Assembly (NCBI GenBank): GCA_903928965.1
Contig: CAIYSZ010000087.1
Span: 1-64,000 of the forward strand
DNA from: an uncultured Pseudomonadota bacterium
GTDB taxonomy: Bacteria; Pseudomonadota; Gammaproteobacteria; Methylococcales; Methylomonadaceae
DNA length: 64,000 nt
Direction of reading: 5' to 3'
Each line of letters starts with the position of its first letter. The first letter of the stretch is position 1. A program made the translations under genes and the position numbers. Of this stretch, positions 34,360 to 43,607 are shown piece by piece. The notes under the pieces are model-generated. The model was given only the letters and a program-made list of their open reading frames with translations, made no database searches and was not told the origin of the DNA.

Positions 34360-35013
34360 ATGTTGCATTTTTCCATTACTCCGGTGACTCCCTACCGGCA
34401 AAATTGCACCTTGCTGATCTGTGGGCGAAGCAAGAAAGCGGCGGTGATCGATCCGGGCGGCGATGTTGAATTATTGCTGGACTGGGTGCGGCGCGAGGAG
34501 GCCCAAGTGGAGGCGGTGTTGTTGACGCATGGGCATTTGGACCATGTCGGCGGCGCGGCGGAACTGGCGGCTGCCTTGGGCGCGCCGATATGGGGGCCGC
34601 GGCAAGAAGATGATTTTCTATTGCAAGGGTTGCCGGAGCAAGCTCGATATTTCGGTTTTCCGTATCATCCGCCCTTGACTCCCGACCGTTGGCTCAATGA
34701 TGGCGAAACCGTCACCATCGGAGATTTGAGCTTGCAGGTCTTGCATTGTCCAGGCCATACGCCCGGGCACGTGGTGTTTTTTAGCGCGGAAGAGCAATTG
34801 GCGCTGGTTGGAGACGTATTGTTCAAAGGTTCCATCGGTCGCACCGATTTTCCGCGCGGCGATCATCAAACCTTATTGCATTCGATCACCCGAAAATTAT
34901 GGCCCTTGGGCCAGGATGTCAGGTTCATACCGGGGCATGGTCCTATGTCGACGTTCGGCTATGAGATGCGGAACAATCCGTTCCTTGGCGCCGCCCGCGC
35001 CGTCAACGGGTAA
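34360..35013 (+). CDS. Metallo-beta-lactamase fold hydrolase (glyoxalase II-like, YcbL type)
   Basis: The 217-residue protein has the metal motif THGHLDH (His57, His59, Asp61, His62), then HCPGHTPGH, GDVLFKGSIGRTDFPRGD and FIPGHGP, as in the small glyoxalase II-like YcbL family. It probably hydrolyses thioesters such as S-lactoylglutathione, but the family is diverse. It starts 22 bases after sucB on the same strand and may be cotranscribed with it. Confidence 0.85.
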   Translation: MLHFSITPVTPYRQNCTLLICGRSKKAAVIDPGGDVELLLDWVRREEAQVEAVLLTHGHLDHVGGAAELAAALGAPIWGPRQEDDFLLQGLPEQARYFGFPYHPPLTPDRWLNDGETVTIGDLSLQVLHCPGHTPGHVVFFSAEEQLALVGDVLFKGSIGRTDFPRGDHQTLLHSITRKLWPLGQDVRFIPGHGPMSTFGYEMRNNPFLGAARAVNG

Positions 35014-35043
35014 GGCGCGGCGGATTTGGCCCAAGCTAAGTGC

Positions 35044-36153
35044 ATGCTCGGGCTGCGATTTTTCGTCCTTACGCTGGGGTTGTCGCTAGCGCCGCCTATC
35101 GCCATGGCCGGCGAATTGTCCGTACACGCCAGTCCTGCCCTGTTGAAATTGGTTACCGTGGCGGAACTGCAACCGCAGGCCTTGGATTCGGTCTTGGATC
35201 TCCCGGCGCGCGTAGTGCTTGACCAATCCAGGGTGGCGCGCATCGGCGCCACGGTGACTGGCAGGGTCACTGAAATTCATGCGGTACTGGGCCAATCCGT
35301 AAAAAAAGGCGAACGCCTGGCTCAATTGAACAGCACCGAATTGAGTTTGGCGCAGTCGGATTATTTGAAGGCCAGTTCCCATGTCAATTTACGGCGGATT
35401 ACCGTGCAACGCGCCGAGCGCTTATTTAGCGACGGCATTTTGGCCGAGGCGGAATTGCAGGAGCGGCAAGCTGTACTCAACGAGGCGGAAGTGGATTTGC
35501 GCGCCGCCGAGGATAGACTACGAGTTTTGGGCATGAGTGAGGCCGATTTGGAGCGTTTGGCCAAGCAACGCACGATTTATTCCTACTCCCCGGTGACCGC
35601 CAGTATAGAAGGGGTGGTGATTGAGACTCATATCGCGGTCGGTCAAGTGGTGCAACCGGCCGACGCATTATACACGGTGGCTGATTTGTCCCAGCTGTGG
35701 CTGGTGGCGGAAGCGCCGGAACAACAAGCGCATTGGGCCCGGCAAGGCGACCGGGCCTTTGCCGAGGTGCCCGCGCTGCCTGGGGTAGAGGTCAGCGGCA
35801 AACTGATTTACGTGGCGGATTTGGTGAATCCGGAGACCCGCACCGTCACTTTGCGCATGGCCTTGGCCAATCCGAAGCGCTGGTTCAAACCGGAAATGCT
35901 GGCAACCTTGAAAATCAGCAAACCTGGAGCCCCGGCGCTGTCGGCTCCGAATCAGGCTTTGATTCGGGAAAACCAATCGGATTATGTTTATGTGGAAACC
36001 GCGCCGGGCGTGTTTAGCTTGCGTCAAGTGAAACTGGGCGAGGAGCTGGGGGAGCGGCGCGTGTTGCTGGAAGGGGTGCGCGCCGGCGAGCGCATTGTGG
36101 TTGACGGCGCTTTTCATGTCAATAATGAGCGCATGCGTAGCGCGGCGCAATAG
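35044..36153 (+). CDS. RND efflux periplasmic adaptor (CusB/CzcB-like)
   Basis: This membrane fusion protein of about 369 residues has a signal peptide (LGLRFFVLTLGLSLAPPIAMA) and a lipoyl-like hairpin domain (VTGRVTEIHAVLGQSVKKGERLAQL). A coiled hairpin (about 100-170) is followed by beta-barrel and membrane-proximal regions (VGQVVQPADALYTVADLSQLWLVAEAPE, LVNPETRTVTLRM). It links the inner-membrane pump to an outer-membrane channel. No His or Met metal-binding N-terminal region is evident. ATG 35044 was chosen over the track's TTG 35026. It lies eight bases before the pump gene. Confidence 0.88.
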   Translation: MLGLRFFVLTLGLSLAPPIAMAGELSVHASPALLKLVTVAELQPQALDSVLDLPARVVLDQSRVARIGATVTGRVTEIHAVLGQSVKKGERLAQLNSTELSLAQSDYLKASSHVNLRRITVQRAERLFSDGILAEAELQERQAVLNEAEVDLRAAEDRLRVLGMSEADLERLAKQRTIYSYSPVTASIEGVVIETHIAVGQVVQPADALYTVADLSQLWLVAEAPEQQAHWARQGDRAFAEVPALPGVEVSGKLIYVADLVNPETRTVTLRMALANPKRWFKPEMLATLKISKPGAPALSAPNQALIRENQSDYVYVETAPGVFSLRQVKLGEELGERRVLLEGVRAGERIVVDGAFHVNNERMRSAAQ

Positions 36154-36161
36154 GAGGCAGG

Positions 36162-39100
36162 TTGGTAAACGAGCTAATCCGCATGGCCTTGCGGCAGCGC
36201 ATTTTGGTGCTGACGGCGGCGGCGTTGGCTTTAATCCTGGGCTGGCGCGCCATAACGGAATTATCCGTTGACGCCTTTCCGGACGTAACCAATATTCAGG
36301 TGCAGGTCGCCACTGAGGTGTTTAGCCGTTCGCCGGATGAGGTTGAACGTTTGGTGACCATTCCATTGGAGACAGCCTTGGCCGGCTTGCCCGGTTTGGA
36401 GGATATGCGCTCGCTGAATAAAAACGGTTTGTCATTGATTACCTTGGTGTTTACCGAGGATACCGATATCTACTTCGCCCGGCAGCTGGTCATGGAGCGT
36501 TTGATTGAAGTAGCTCGAATGATGCCGGCTGATGTTTCTCCATTACTAGGGCCGGTGTCCTCGGGTTTGGGTGAGGTGTATCAATATATCTTGCGCCGCG
36601 ACGGCGACGCCGGCCAGCTTAGCGAACAGGAATTGCAGTTTAGGCGGGAAATTCAGGACTGGGTGGTGCGTCCGCTATTACGCACCATCGCCGGAGTGAC
36701 GGAAGTCAACTCCCAAGGCGGATTCGTCAAACAATTTCAGGTGTTAATCGATCCGGATCGGCTATACCATTACCGTATCAGCCTGCAAGATGTGTTCAAT
36801 GCTTTGAAGTTGAATAACGCCAACAGCGGCGGCGGCGTACTGCAGCATTACGCCGAACAATATTTGATCCGCGGCGTGGGTTTGATTAAGGACGTGGAGG
36901 ATATTGGCGATATCGTATTAAAAGAAGAAAACTCGGTACCGTTGCATGTAAATGACATCGCCGAAATCCGAATCGGACACGAAACGCGCTCCGGCGCGGT
37001 ATTGCAGGATGGTGACAGCGAGGCGGTGGGCGGCATTGTTTTAATGCTGCGTGGAGCGAACGCCAAGGAGGTCGTGCAACGAGTCAAGGCCAGGGTATTT
37101 GAAATAAACCAAAAAGGGATTTTGCCGGATGGCCTGAAAATCGTGCCTTACTACGACCGTAGCGATTTGGTGGATACCGCCTTACGTACCGTGACCAAAG
37201 TGCTGCTGGAAGGCGTGGTGTTGGTGGTGTTGGTGTTATTCATTTTCCTAGGCGACGTGCGCTCCAGTTTAATTGTCGTCTGCACCTTATTGCTGACCCC
37301 GCTGCTAACTTTTATGGCCATGAACTATCTGCATATGTCGGCCAATTTAATGTCGCTGGGCGGTTTGGCGATTGCCATCGGTTTGATGGTGGACGGTTCG
37401 GTGGTGGTGGTGGAAAACGCTTTCCGCTTGTTGTCGCTTGGCAAGAACGGCGGCAAAACCCGGTTGAAAGTGGTGGAAGCCGCAGCGCAAGAGGTGGCGA
37501 CGCCGGTATTGTTCGGCGTGGGCATCATTATTTTGGTGTTCATGCCATTGATGACATTGCAAGGCATGGAAGGCAAATTGTTCGCGCCCTTGGCGCATAG
37601 TATTGCCATTGCCTTGCTGATTTCCCTGGCTTTGTCGCTGACGCTGTCTCCGGTATTGTGTTCACTGGGTTTGGAAGGGCGCATCGGCGAGCATGACACG
37701 CGGCCGATAGCGTTTTTAAAGCGGCGCTATCTAGGCTTATTGGATTGGGCCCTGGCTAATGGCGGCAAGGTAGCGGTGGCGGCCTCGTGTCTATTGGCGC
37801 TGACCTTAGGGTTGTTTCCGTTCTTGGGCGTGTCGTTTATTCCGGTTATGAAGGAGGGCTCCATCGTAGCCGGCATCATTCGGCCGCCGAACATTTCCTT
37901 GGAAGAGTCAATTAAAATAGAGCGGCAGGCCATGCGGCTAATGCTGCAAACGCCCGGCGTCGTTAGCGTGGTTTCCAATATAGGCCGCGGCGAAAGTCCG
38001 GCCGATCCGCAAGGGCAAAATGAGTCCACGCCGATAGCGACTTTGTCCCCTAAAAGCGAATGGCCCAAGGATTGGACTCAGGATACGATAGCCGACGCAC
38101 TTTCCGCGCGTTTGAAACAAAACATTCCCGGCGTGGAAATTGTGATGTCGCAACCCATCGCCGCCAAGGTGGATGAAATGGTGACCGGGGTGCGTTCCGA
38201 CGTGGCGGTTAAAGTGTTCGGCGACGACTTGGAACGTTTAAAACATCTGGCCGAGCAAGTGGCGGTGTTGGCGAACGAGGTCAATGGCGCGCGCGACGTC
38301 CGGGTGGAACGGGTCAGCGGCCAACAATATCTCAACATCAACATCGACCGGCAGGCCATCGCCAGGCATGGTTTGAACGTCAGCGATATTCACGATGTCA
38401 TTGAATCCGCCATCGCCGGCAAAAAAGCCACCGAAATTTATCAAGGAGAGCGCAGATTTAGCGCCGGGGTGCGCTTGCCGGAGGAATTCAGGAATAACGT
38501 CAACGTGATTGAGAATTTTATGCTCACTTCGCCGCACGGGGCGCGGGTGCGTTTAGGCGACGTGGCTAAATTCAGCATAGACGATGGTCCGGCGCAGATC
38601 AGCCGGGAAATGGGCAAGCGGCGAGTGGTGGCGGCCATCAACGTGCGCGGCCGCGATTTGGGCGGGTTCGTGCAGGAATTGCGGCAAAGCGTGGAGCAAA
38701 ATTTACATTTGCCAGAAGGTTATTATTTGCAATGGGGCGGGCAATTTCAGAATATGCAGCGCGCCATGCATCATTTGCAATTGATTGTACCGATTACCGT
38801 GGCGGCGATATTTTTTTTATTGTTTATGTTGTTCAAATCGTTACGCTTCGCCGCGCTGATTATTCTGGTATTGCCGTTTGCTTCCATGGGCGGTGTGGTG
38901 ACCCTGTATATTAGCGGCGAATATTTGTCGGTGCCGGCTTCGGTGGGCTTTATCGCCTTATGGGGCATTGCCGTGCTGAACGGGGTAGTGTTGATTTCAT
39001 ATCTGCAAAAAATCCAGGATAGCGGTTTGCCTTTATTGCAGGCGGTGCGGCTGGGCTGCGAGCAACGGTTTCGGCCGGTGATGATGACGGCCACGGTGGC

Positions 39101-39266
39101 GATGCTGGGTCTGTTGCCGTTTTTGTTCTCTAGCGATCCGGGCTCCGAGGTGCAAAAACCGTTGGCTATTGTGGTGATCGGCGGTTTGATCAGCTCCACC
39201 TTGCTGACTTTATTGGTGTTGCCGGTGTTATACGTCTGGCTGTTGCGGCGGCAGGGCGCTAGTTAA
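36162..39266 (+). CDS. Heavy-metal RND efflux pump (CzcA/CusA family)
   Basis: The 1034-residue inner-membrane pump opens with IRMALRQRILVL and DAFPDVTNIQVQVATEVFSRSPDEVERLVTIPLE, the HME-RND hallmark. Twelve helices in two groups and two large periplasmic loops follow, with GGLAIAIGLMVDGSVVVVENAFR in helix 4. Proton-driven metal efflux is expected; Co/Zn/Cd and Cu/Ag cannot be separated from sequence alone. A TTG start at 36162 is supported by AGGAGG just upstream and by family alignment. No outer-membrane factor gene is adjacent, so a TolC-like channel must come from elsewhere. Confidence 0.9.
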   Translation: MVNELIRMALRQRILVLTAAALALILGWRAITELSVDAFPDVTNIQVQVATEVFSRSPDEVERLVTIPLETALAGLPGLEDMRSLNKNGLSLITLVFTEDTDIYFARQLVMERLIEVARMMPADVSPLLGPVSSGLGEVYQYILRRDGDAGQLSEQELQFRREIQDWVVRPLLRTIAGVTEVNSQGGFVKQFQVLIDPDRLYHYRISLQDVFNALKLNNANSGGGVLQHYAEQYLIRGVGLIKDVEDIGDIVLKEENSVPLHVNDIAEIRIGHETRSGAVLQDGDSEAVGGIVLMLRGANAKEVVQRVKARVFEINQKGILPDGLKIVPYYDRSDLVDTALRTVTKVLLEGVVLVVLVLFIFLGDVRSSLIVVCTLLLTPLLTFMAMNYLHMSANLMSLGGLAIAIGLMVDGSVVVVENAFRLLSLGKNGGKTRLKVVEAAAQEVATPVLFGVGIIILVFMPLMTLQGMEGKLFAPLAHSIAIALLISLALSLTLSPVLCSLGLEGRIGEHDTRPIAFLKRRYLGLLDWALANGGKVAVAASCLLALTLGLFPFLGVSFIPVMKEGSIVAGIIRPPNISLEESIKIERQAMRLMLQTPGVVSVVSNIGRGESPADPQGQNESTPIATLSPKSEWPKDWTQDTIADALSARLKQNIPGVEIVMSQPIAAKVDEMVTGVRSDVAVKVFGDDLERLKHLAEQVAVLANEVNGARDVRVERVSGQQYLNINIDRQAIARHGLNVSDIHDVIESAIAGKKATEIYQGERRFSAGVRLPEEFRNNVNVIENFMLTSPHGARVRLGDVAKFSIDDGPAQISREMGKRRVVAAINVRGRDLGGFVQELRQSVEQNLHLPEGYYLQWGGQFQNMQRAMHHLQLIVPITVAAIFFLLFMLFKSLRFAALIILVLPFASMGGVVTLYISGEYLSVPASVGFIALWGIAVLNGVVLISYLQKIQDSGLPLLQAVRLGCEQRFRPVMMTATVAMLGLLPFLFSSDPGSEVQKPLAIVVIGGLISSTLLTLLVLPVLYVWLLRRQGAS

Positions 39267-39287
39267 CCCCGCCTGATCGCGGCGGGG
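39267..39287. terminator. GC-rich hairpin between RND pump and carbonic anhydrase genes
   Basis: CCCCGCC and GGCGGGG flank a seven-base loop directly after the pump stop, in a convergent intergenic gap. No T-run follows on either strand, so it may act as a weak bidirectional terminator or mRNA-stabilising hairpin. Confidence 0.4.
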
Positions 39288-39300
39288 TCAGGCTAGATAC

Positions 39301-39879
39301 TTAACGCGGTTTGCCGGCGGCGGTGGCGGCTTCTACTTCCAACAAGCGGCCGGTTTTAACGTCGTAGATGTATCCGTATACCGGAACATAGGACGGAACC
39401 AGTGGATGGCCGGCGATGCGTTTTACATCTTCCAGCACGCTGTCGGCTTGATTGCTGATGGTCAACCAATCAATGTAGTTAGCTTCGGCGGAACCTGGGC
39501 CGGGGCCGACGTCGCGCCAGCCGTCGGCGCTGAGTTCGGCGGTGTCCAAACTGCTGGCCAGCAAATCGCGCATGATGTTGTCGGTGAAGGTTTCCATGCC
39601 GCAATCGGTATGGTGAATCACAAACCATTCCTGGGTGCCCAGCAGTTTATGTGAAATCACTAGCGAGCGGATGGCGTCGTCGCTGGCGCGGCCGCCGGCG
39701 TTGCGGATGACGTGGGCGTCGCCTTCAGATAGGCCCGCGTATTTGGCCGGGTCCAGGCGGGCGTCCATGCAGGTCAGAATGGCGAATTGGCGCGCCGGCG
39801 GCATGGCTAAATGGCCTTTGTCGAAATGCGCGGCGTACTCGCGGTTGGCCAGTAAAACTTCGTTGTGAACCTTGCTCAT
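39301..39879 (-). CDS. Beta-class carbonic anhydrase
   Basis: The 192-residue enzyme interconverts CO2 and bicarbonate. Zinc ligands are seen as Cys37 in [11 protein letters not shown], where Asp and Arg form the catalytic dyad, and as His90 and Cys93 in [27 protein letters not shown] is the conserved core. Length and motifs match the short, Rv1284-type clade. No signal peptide is seen. About 85 bases upstream is a composite inverted repeat also found before the lysR gene at 41972, so that regulator may control this gene. Confidence 0.92.
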   Translation of the reverse strand: MSKVHNEVLLANREYAAHFDKGHLAMPPARQFAILTCMDARLDPAKYAGLSEGDAHVIRNAGGRASDDAIRSLVISHKLLGTQEWFVIHHTDCGMETFTDNIMRDLLASSLDTAELSADGWRDVGPGPGSAEANYIDWLTISNQADSVLEDVKRIAGHPLVPSYVPVYGYIYDVKTGRLLEVEAATAAGKPR

Positions 39880-39950
39880 ATTGTTTCCTTGTTTTGTATT
39901 AATTGTCTGCTTATTGTACGCTTAGGGCTGGACTTTGTATCAAGTCCAAG

Positions 39951-39979
39951 GTTTAAGAATTATAAACTCAAGGTTTATA
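39951..39979. promoter_or_regulatory. Putative LysR operator upstream of carbonic anhydrase
   Basis: GTTTAA-N4-TATAAAC-N5-GTTTATA is present, the last two parts forming a perfect 7-bp inverted repeat. The same arrangement with identical spacing occurs at 41915-41943 before lysR. CAAGGTTTA is also directly repeated here, 22 bases apart. T-rich inverted repeats with a short spacer are typical LysR-family binding sites. The site is about 72-100 bases upstream of the carbonic anhydrase ATG. Confidence 0.6.
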
Positions 39980-40181
39980 ATGTTCTCTGGTTGCTTATTA
40001 ATTAAGCGCTTATTGCATGGGTGGCCGGGTGTATAGGAATAGCTGCTTACATAATCACTAATAGCCTAAAATTAAAGCGGCTACTTTCGAGTTAGGCGTC
40101 TAATTTGCGCGGAATACCGGGAGCTTAGCGAATTAAGTAACAAACGCCGTGTAAAAAACCTGACATCCCCGATTGGCTAGC

Positions 40182-40218
40182 CTGCGTAGGTGCGAATGCG
40201 AAGCTTAATCGCACGCAG
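40182..40218. repeat. REP-like palindromic element
   Basis: CTGCGTAGGTGCGA and TCGCACGCAG flank GCGAAGCTTAA, forming a hairpin with two paired segments. The core resembles the common dispersed palindromes of the form GTGCGA-AGCGAAGC-TAATCGCAC seen in many gammaproteobacterial genomes. It lies between divergent or neighbouring minus-strand units without coding. Confidence 0.5.
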
Positions 40219-40255
40219 GAGCGCCTTTCGTTCACCGTCACTTTACGGGCTTGCA

Positions 40256-40285
40256 ACAGCGCGACGATTCCTATCGCCGCGCTGT
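40256..40285. terminator. Strong hairpin after degQ, terminator-like
   Basis: ACAGCGCGACGATTCCTATCGCCGCGCTGT folds as 8 plus 4 pairs joined by a wobble-like position, with a four-base loop, 14 bases beyond the degQ stop on the minus strand. No T-run follows, so it may be a processing or Rho-linked 3' end. Confidence 0.4.
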
Positions 40286-40299
40286 CCAAGGCCTAGGGC

Positions 40300-41661
40300 T
40301 TATTTCAGCACTACAAAATACCCGTCGCCGCCGCGTTGCAGATTAATCAGCAACGGCGCTTGCGGATTGGATACTTGTTTGAATTCGTCCAGGTTTTTGA
40401 TGCGGTAGCGGTTGGCCGAGACTATGATGTCGCCGGGACGCAAACCCGTTTTCCAGGCCGGGGATTTAGGGTCCAGCTTTTCTATCAGCACGCCTTCCAC
40501 TTGATCCTTAGGCGTAGGTCCGAGCAGAGCGCCGGCTAGGGCGGGGTGTATTTTGTCGCCGGCCAATTCCGGACGTTTGGGTTTGCCGATAACGGCTTGC
40601 AGGGATTTACGCTCTTCGCCGCGCAAAATGTCTATGTTGGCAGTATCGCCGATCTGCAGCAAGCCGATCAGGGTGCGGATTTGGCTGCTGCCGTTTTTGA
40701 TTTCATCCCCGTTGATGGCGACAATCACGTCGCCCGGCTCCATGCCGGCTTTTTCGGCCGGCGAACCGGTTTCCACCCGGCTGACCACGGCCCCGTGTTG
40801 GCTTTTCAAGGAGAAGGCCTTGATCAGTTCCGGCGTTAAGTCTTGGGTGGTGACGCCCAGCAGGCCGCGGCGCACTTCACCGTGTTGGATCAGTGAATCC
40901 ATGATGCGCAAAGCCATGTTGGACGGAATGGCAAAGCCGATGCCGACATTGCCGCCGCTAGGCGCTAGTATGGCGGTGTTCATGCCGACGAATTCGCCGC
41001 GCAGGTTGACCAGTGCGCCGCCGGAGTTGCCGGGGTTGATGGAGGCGTCGGTTTGGATGAAATCTTCCAGGCCCTCAATGCCTAAGCCGGAGCGGCCCAA
41101 GGCGCTGACGATGCCGGAGGTGACGGTTTGTCCCAGGCCGAACGGGTTGCCGATGGCGACCACGAAATCGCCTACTTTAAGCTGGTTGGAGTCGGCTACC
41201 TTGAGTTCGGTCAAATGGTCGGCCGGAATTTGCACCACCGCGACGTCGGCTTCCGGGTCCGCGCCGATCAATTTGGCGTTAAGCTGGCGGCCGTCGCTCA
41301 AGGTGATGGTGATTTTGTCGGCCTTGTCGATAACGTGATTGTTGGTCAGTACATAACCCTCTTCCTTGTTAATAATCACGCCGGAGCCCAAGCTGTTGCG
41401 CTGTTGCTGGCGCTGATTATTCGGGACATTGAAAAAGCGACGGAAAATCGGGTCGTTCATTAACGGATTTTCCTGTATTCTGACATTGGTTGAGGTGGAA
41501 ATGTTGACCACCGCCGGCATGCTGTTTTCCAGCATGGGGGCCAATGAAGGCAATGGCGCGCCTTCCACTTGCAAAGGCAGCGTCGCATGGGCGGGCGAGC
41601 CGATTAATCCAATTAAGGCCAAGGCCAGTATATATTTATGTTTCGTCATTGTTACGCTCAT
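40300..41661 (-). CDS. degQ: Periplasmic serine protease DegQ/DegP family
   Basis: The 453-residue HtrA protease has a signal peptide (KYILALALIGLIGSPAHA) and a trypsin-like domain with triad His109 (TNNHVID), Asp139 (DPEADVAVVQ) and Ser213 (INPGNSGGALVN). Two PDZ domains follow: GLLGVTTQDLTPELIKAF and, near the end, VEGVLIEKLDPKSPAWKTGLRPGDIIVSAN. It degrades or refolds misfolded envelope proteins. The N-terminal loop is short of the long Q-linker of DegP, so DegQ is the better name. An ATG at 41649 is an equally possible start. No sigma-E-type promoter could be defined by eye. Confidence 0.9.
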   Translation of the reverse strand: MSVTMTKHKYILALALIGLIGSPAHATLPLQVEGAPLPSLAPMLENSMPAVVNISTSTNVRIQENPLMNDPIFRRFFNVPNNQRQQQRNSLGSGVIINKEEGYVLTNNHVIDKADKITITLSDGRQLNAKLIGADPEADVAVVQIPADHLTELKVADSNQLKVGDFVVAIGNPFGLGQTVTSGIVSALGRSGLGIEGLEDFIQTDASINPGNSGGALVNLRGEFVGMNTAILAPSGGNVGIGFAIPSNMALRIMDSLIQHGEVRRGLLGVTTQDLTPELIKAFSLKSQHGAVVSRVETGSPAEKAGMEPGDVIVAINGDEIKNGSSQIRTLIGLLQIGDTANIDILRGEERKSLQAVIGKPKRPELAGDKIHPALAGALLGPTPKDQVEGVLIEKLDPKSPAWKTGLRPGDIIVSANRYRIKNLDEFKQVSNPQAPLLINLQRGGDGYFVVLK

Positions 41662-41971
41662 CTAACCGTGAAAGTACCGCATTATGACTAGCGGGCCGAA
41701 GAAATGTTTCCAATTCGGAGCGGAAAAAACCGAATTCGCATCGTGATTGTATAAAATTTAAAGATAGCGGCGGTAAAACGTGTTTTCAAGGGGGGAGGAG
41801 ATGAGTATGCGCGATGGAGGAAAAACGTCTGGGCTGATTGCCAGCGCCAGACGAAAAGAACTATCTCCATGAATTATTTTACTTATTTCTCTTGCTGATT
41901 TAAACCGTAGAAAAGTTTAAAGTGTATAAACTTTATGTTTATAAAAAAGGTTTGCAGGAACATTAACCCGA
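41662..41971. other. Divergent region between degQ and lysR
   Basis: This 310-base stretch must hold the degQ and lysR promoters. The lysR-proximal end carries the shared operator at 41915-41943. The rest contains no convincing ORF; the 60-residue minus-strand track ORF here has no recognisable features. Confidence 0.45.
41915..41943. promoter_or_regulatory. Putative LysR autoregulatory operator
   Basis: GTTTAA-N4-TATAAAC-N5-GTTTATA matches the site before the carbonic anhydrase gene in all three conserved segments and both spacings. It ends 28 bases before the lysR ATG, where autoregulation by a LysR protein is common. Confidence 0.65.
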
Positions 41972-42856
41972 ATGGATAAGTTTAATCACATGCGAGTCTT
42001 TTGCCGGATAGTCGAACTAGGCTCATTTTCCGCCGCGGCCAAGGAAATGCAATGTTCGAGCATGATGGTCAGCAAGTATATGCAACAATTGGAGGCTTCG
42101 TTGGGGGTGGTGTTATTGAACCGCACCACGCGCTCCTTGAGTCTGACCGGAGCGGGCGAGGCTTATTATTTGCGCGGCAAGCAGTTGTTGGAGGACCTGG
42201 CCGATTTGGAGGCCGCCACTGCGCAGATGAGTGAGCAAGTGAAAGGCGAATTGAAAATCAACGCGCCTATCGATTTTGGCGGCATGTATTTGCCGGCCGT
42301 GATTTGCCGGTTTACAAGCCAATATCCGGAAGTCAGGATTTCTTTAAGTCTGGACAACAAACCCTTAAATTTGCGCTCTGGTGCATTCGATCTGTCGATT
42401 TTAGTGACCGACACGCTGGACCCCGGCGTGGTGGCGCGTAAAATAGCGGTCACCGAGCTTGGAATCTACGCCGCGCCGGCTTATTTGGCGGAACACGGCT
42501 GTCCGCAAACGCTGGATGAGCTTAGCGGCTGTCGCTGTTTACATTACGCCGACACCCCGCATGGCGATTATTGGGTGTTCAATCTGGAAGACGGCGGCAA
42601 AAAAATTCGCAATGAATGGGTTTTTTCTTCCAATAATGGCCGGGTGCTGTGTCAGGCGGCGGCTTTGGGATTGGGGATCGTGCGTGCGCCCAAATTATCG
42701 GCCGCGCCTTTCTTGGCGAACGGCGAACTGGTGGAGATCATGCGGGATTTTAGGCGGCCGGATTTGGCGGTTTACGCCACTTATTTGCAACGGCGTTATT
42801 ATCCGGCTAAATTAACCGCCTTTGTCGAGTTTTTGTTGCAGTATTTCGAGAAATAA
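41972..42856 (+). CDS. LysR family transcriptional regulator
   Basis: The 294-residue protein has the LysR winged helix-turn-helix at the N-terminus: MRVFCRIVELGSFSAAAKEMQCSSMMVSKYMQQLEASLGVVLLNRTTRSLSLTGAG. A periplasmic-binding-like effector domain with two lobes follows (QVKGELKINAPIDFGGMYL and GLGIVRAPKLSAAPFLANGELVEIM). It belongs to the large group of LysR regulators that includes DsdC- and CrgA-like proteins. AGGAAC lies before the ATG. A matching inverted repeat sits before this gene and before the carbonic anhydrase gene, so both are candidate targets; the adjacent nitroreductase shows no such site. Confidence 0.9.
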   Translation: MDKFNHMRVFCRIVELGSFSAAAKEMQCSSMMVSKYMQQLEASLGVVLLNRTTRSLSLTGAGEAYYLRGKQLLEDLADLEAATAQMSEQVKGELKINAPIDFGGMYLPAVICRFTSQYPEVRISLSLDNKPLNLRSGAFDLSILVTDTLDPGVVARKIAVTELGIYAAPAYLAEHGCPQTLDELSGCRCLHYADTPHGDYWVFNLEDGGKKIRNEWVFSSNNGRVLCQAAALGLGIVRAPKLSAAPFLANGELVEIMRDFRRPDLAVYATYLQRRYYPAKLTAFVEFLLQYFEK

Positions 42857-42930
42857 ACACCGCAAATCGCGGGGTTGAGCCATGCATAACACCCATTTAA
42901 TAAGCTACGAGTTTTAAAGGAGAAGCGACT

Positions 42931-43536
42931 ATGTTCAGCAAACCGGCGCAAACCAGTCAACCATTGCACTCATTAATACAAAACCGTTGGAGCCCGCGCG
43001 CTTTCGACCCGGATCAGCCGGTAAGCGAGCCGGCCTTGATCGCGGTGTTGGAAGCAGCGCGCTGGGCTCCGTCGTGCATGAATGAGCAACCGTGGCGCTT
43101 TGTCGCCTGCGACCGGCAACGGCAGGCCGAAGCCTGGAGTGAGTTGTTGGCTTGCTTGGCCGAAAAAAACCGGGAATGGGCGCAACACGCGCCGGTGTTG
43201 ATATTGGCGGCGGCGCAAGAGCATTTTGCGCAAAACGGCAAACCTAATCGCTGGGCGGCCTATGATCTTGGAGCCGCAAGTATGAGTATAGTTTTACAAG
43301 CCGCCGCGGAGGGTTTGGTCGCCCACCAAATGGGCGGCTTCGATCCGGAACGGGCTAAACAGAAATTTGGCTTGCCGGAGGGGTTTGCGCCTTACGCGGT
43401 GATTGTCATTGGTTTTCAAGCAGACCCGGAAACTTTAAGCGAGGAATTTAAGCAACGTGAGCTGGCGGAGCGCTCGCGCGCGGATTTAGTGGAGCGGGTT
43501 GGATTTGGGGCGTGGGGAGCCGGGGCTAAAGAGTAG
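42931..43536 (+). CDS. Nitroreductase family FMN-dependent oxidoreductase
   Basis: The 201-residue protein has the nitroreductase pattern: IQNRWSPRAFDPDQPVSEPALIAVLEAARWAPSCMNEQPWRF with the FMN-binding Arg and Ser, then YDLGAASMSIVLQAAAEGLVAHQMGGFD and AVIVIGFQAD. Such enzymes reduce nitro compounds, quinones or flavins with NAD(P)H. AAAGGAG precedes the ATG. It lies about 75 bases after lysR on the same strand and may be a target of that regulator, but no operator copy is seen before it. Confidence 0.88.
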   Translation: MFSKPAQTSQPLHSLIQNRWSPRAFDPDQPVSEPALIAVLEAARWAPSCMNEQPWRFVACDRQRQAEAWSELLACLAEKNREWAQHAPVLILAAAQEHFAQNGKPNRWAAYDLGAASMSIVLQAAAEGLVAHQMGGFDPERAKQKFGLPEGFAPYAVIVIGFQADPETLSEEFKQRELAERSRADLVERVGFGAWGAGAKE

Positions 43537-43607
43537 TCGAAAAAAACGGCTACCCGGTCAAAGCCTGGCTACTTTTTGCTCTTAAACAAACTTCGGAGTG
43601 ACGCCAT

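Larger units (their letters stand above)
39880..40255. other. Intergenic region upstream of the carbonic anhydrase gene
   Basis: This stretch holds the carbonic anhydrase promoter region with the shared inverted-repeat site at 39951-39979, and a dispersed-type palindromic repeat at 40182-40218. No gene is visible between them. Confidence 0.5.
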
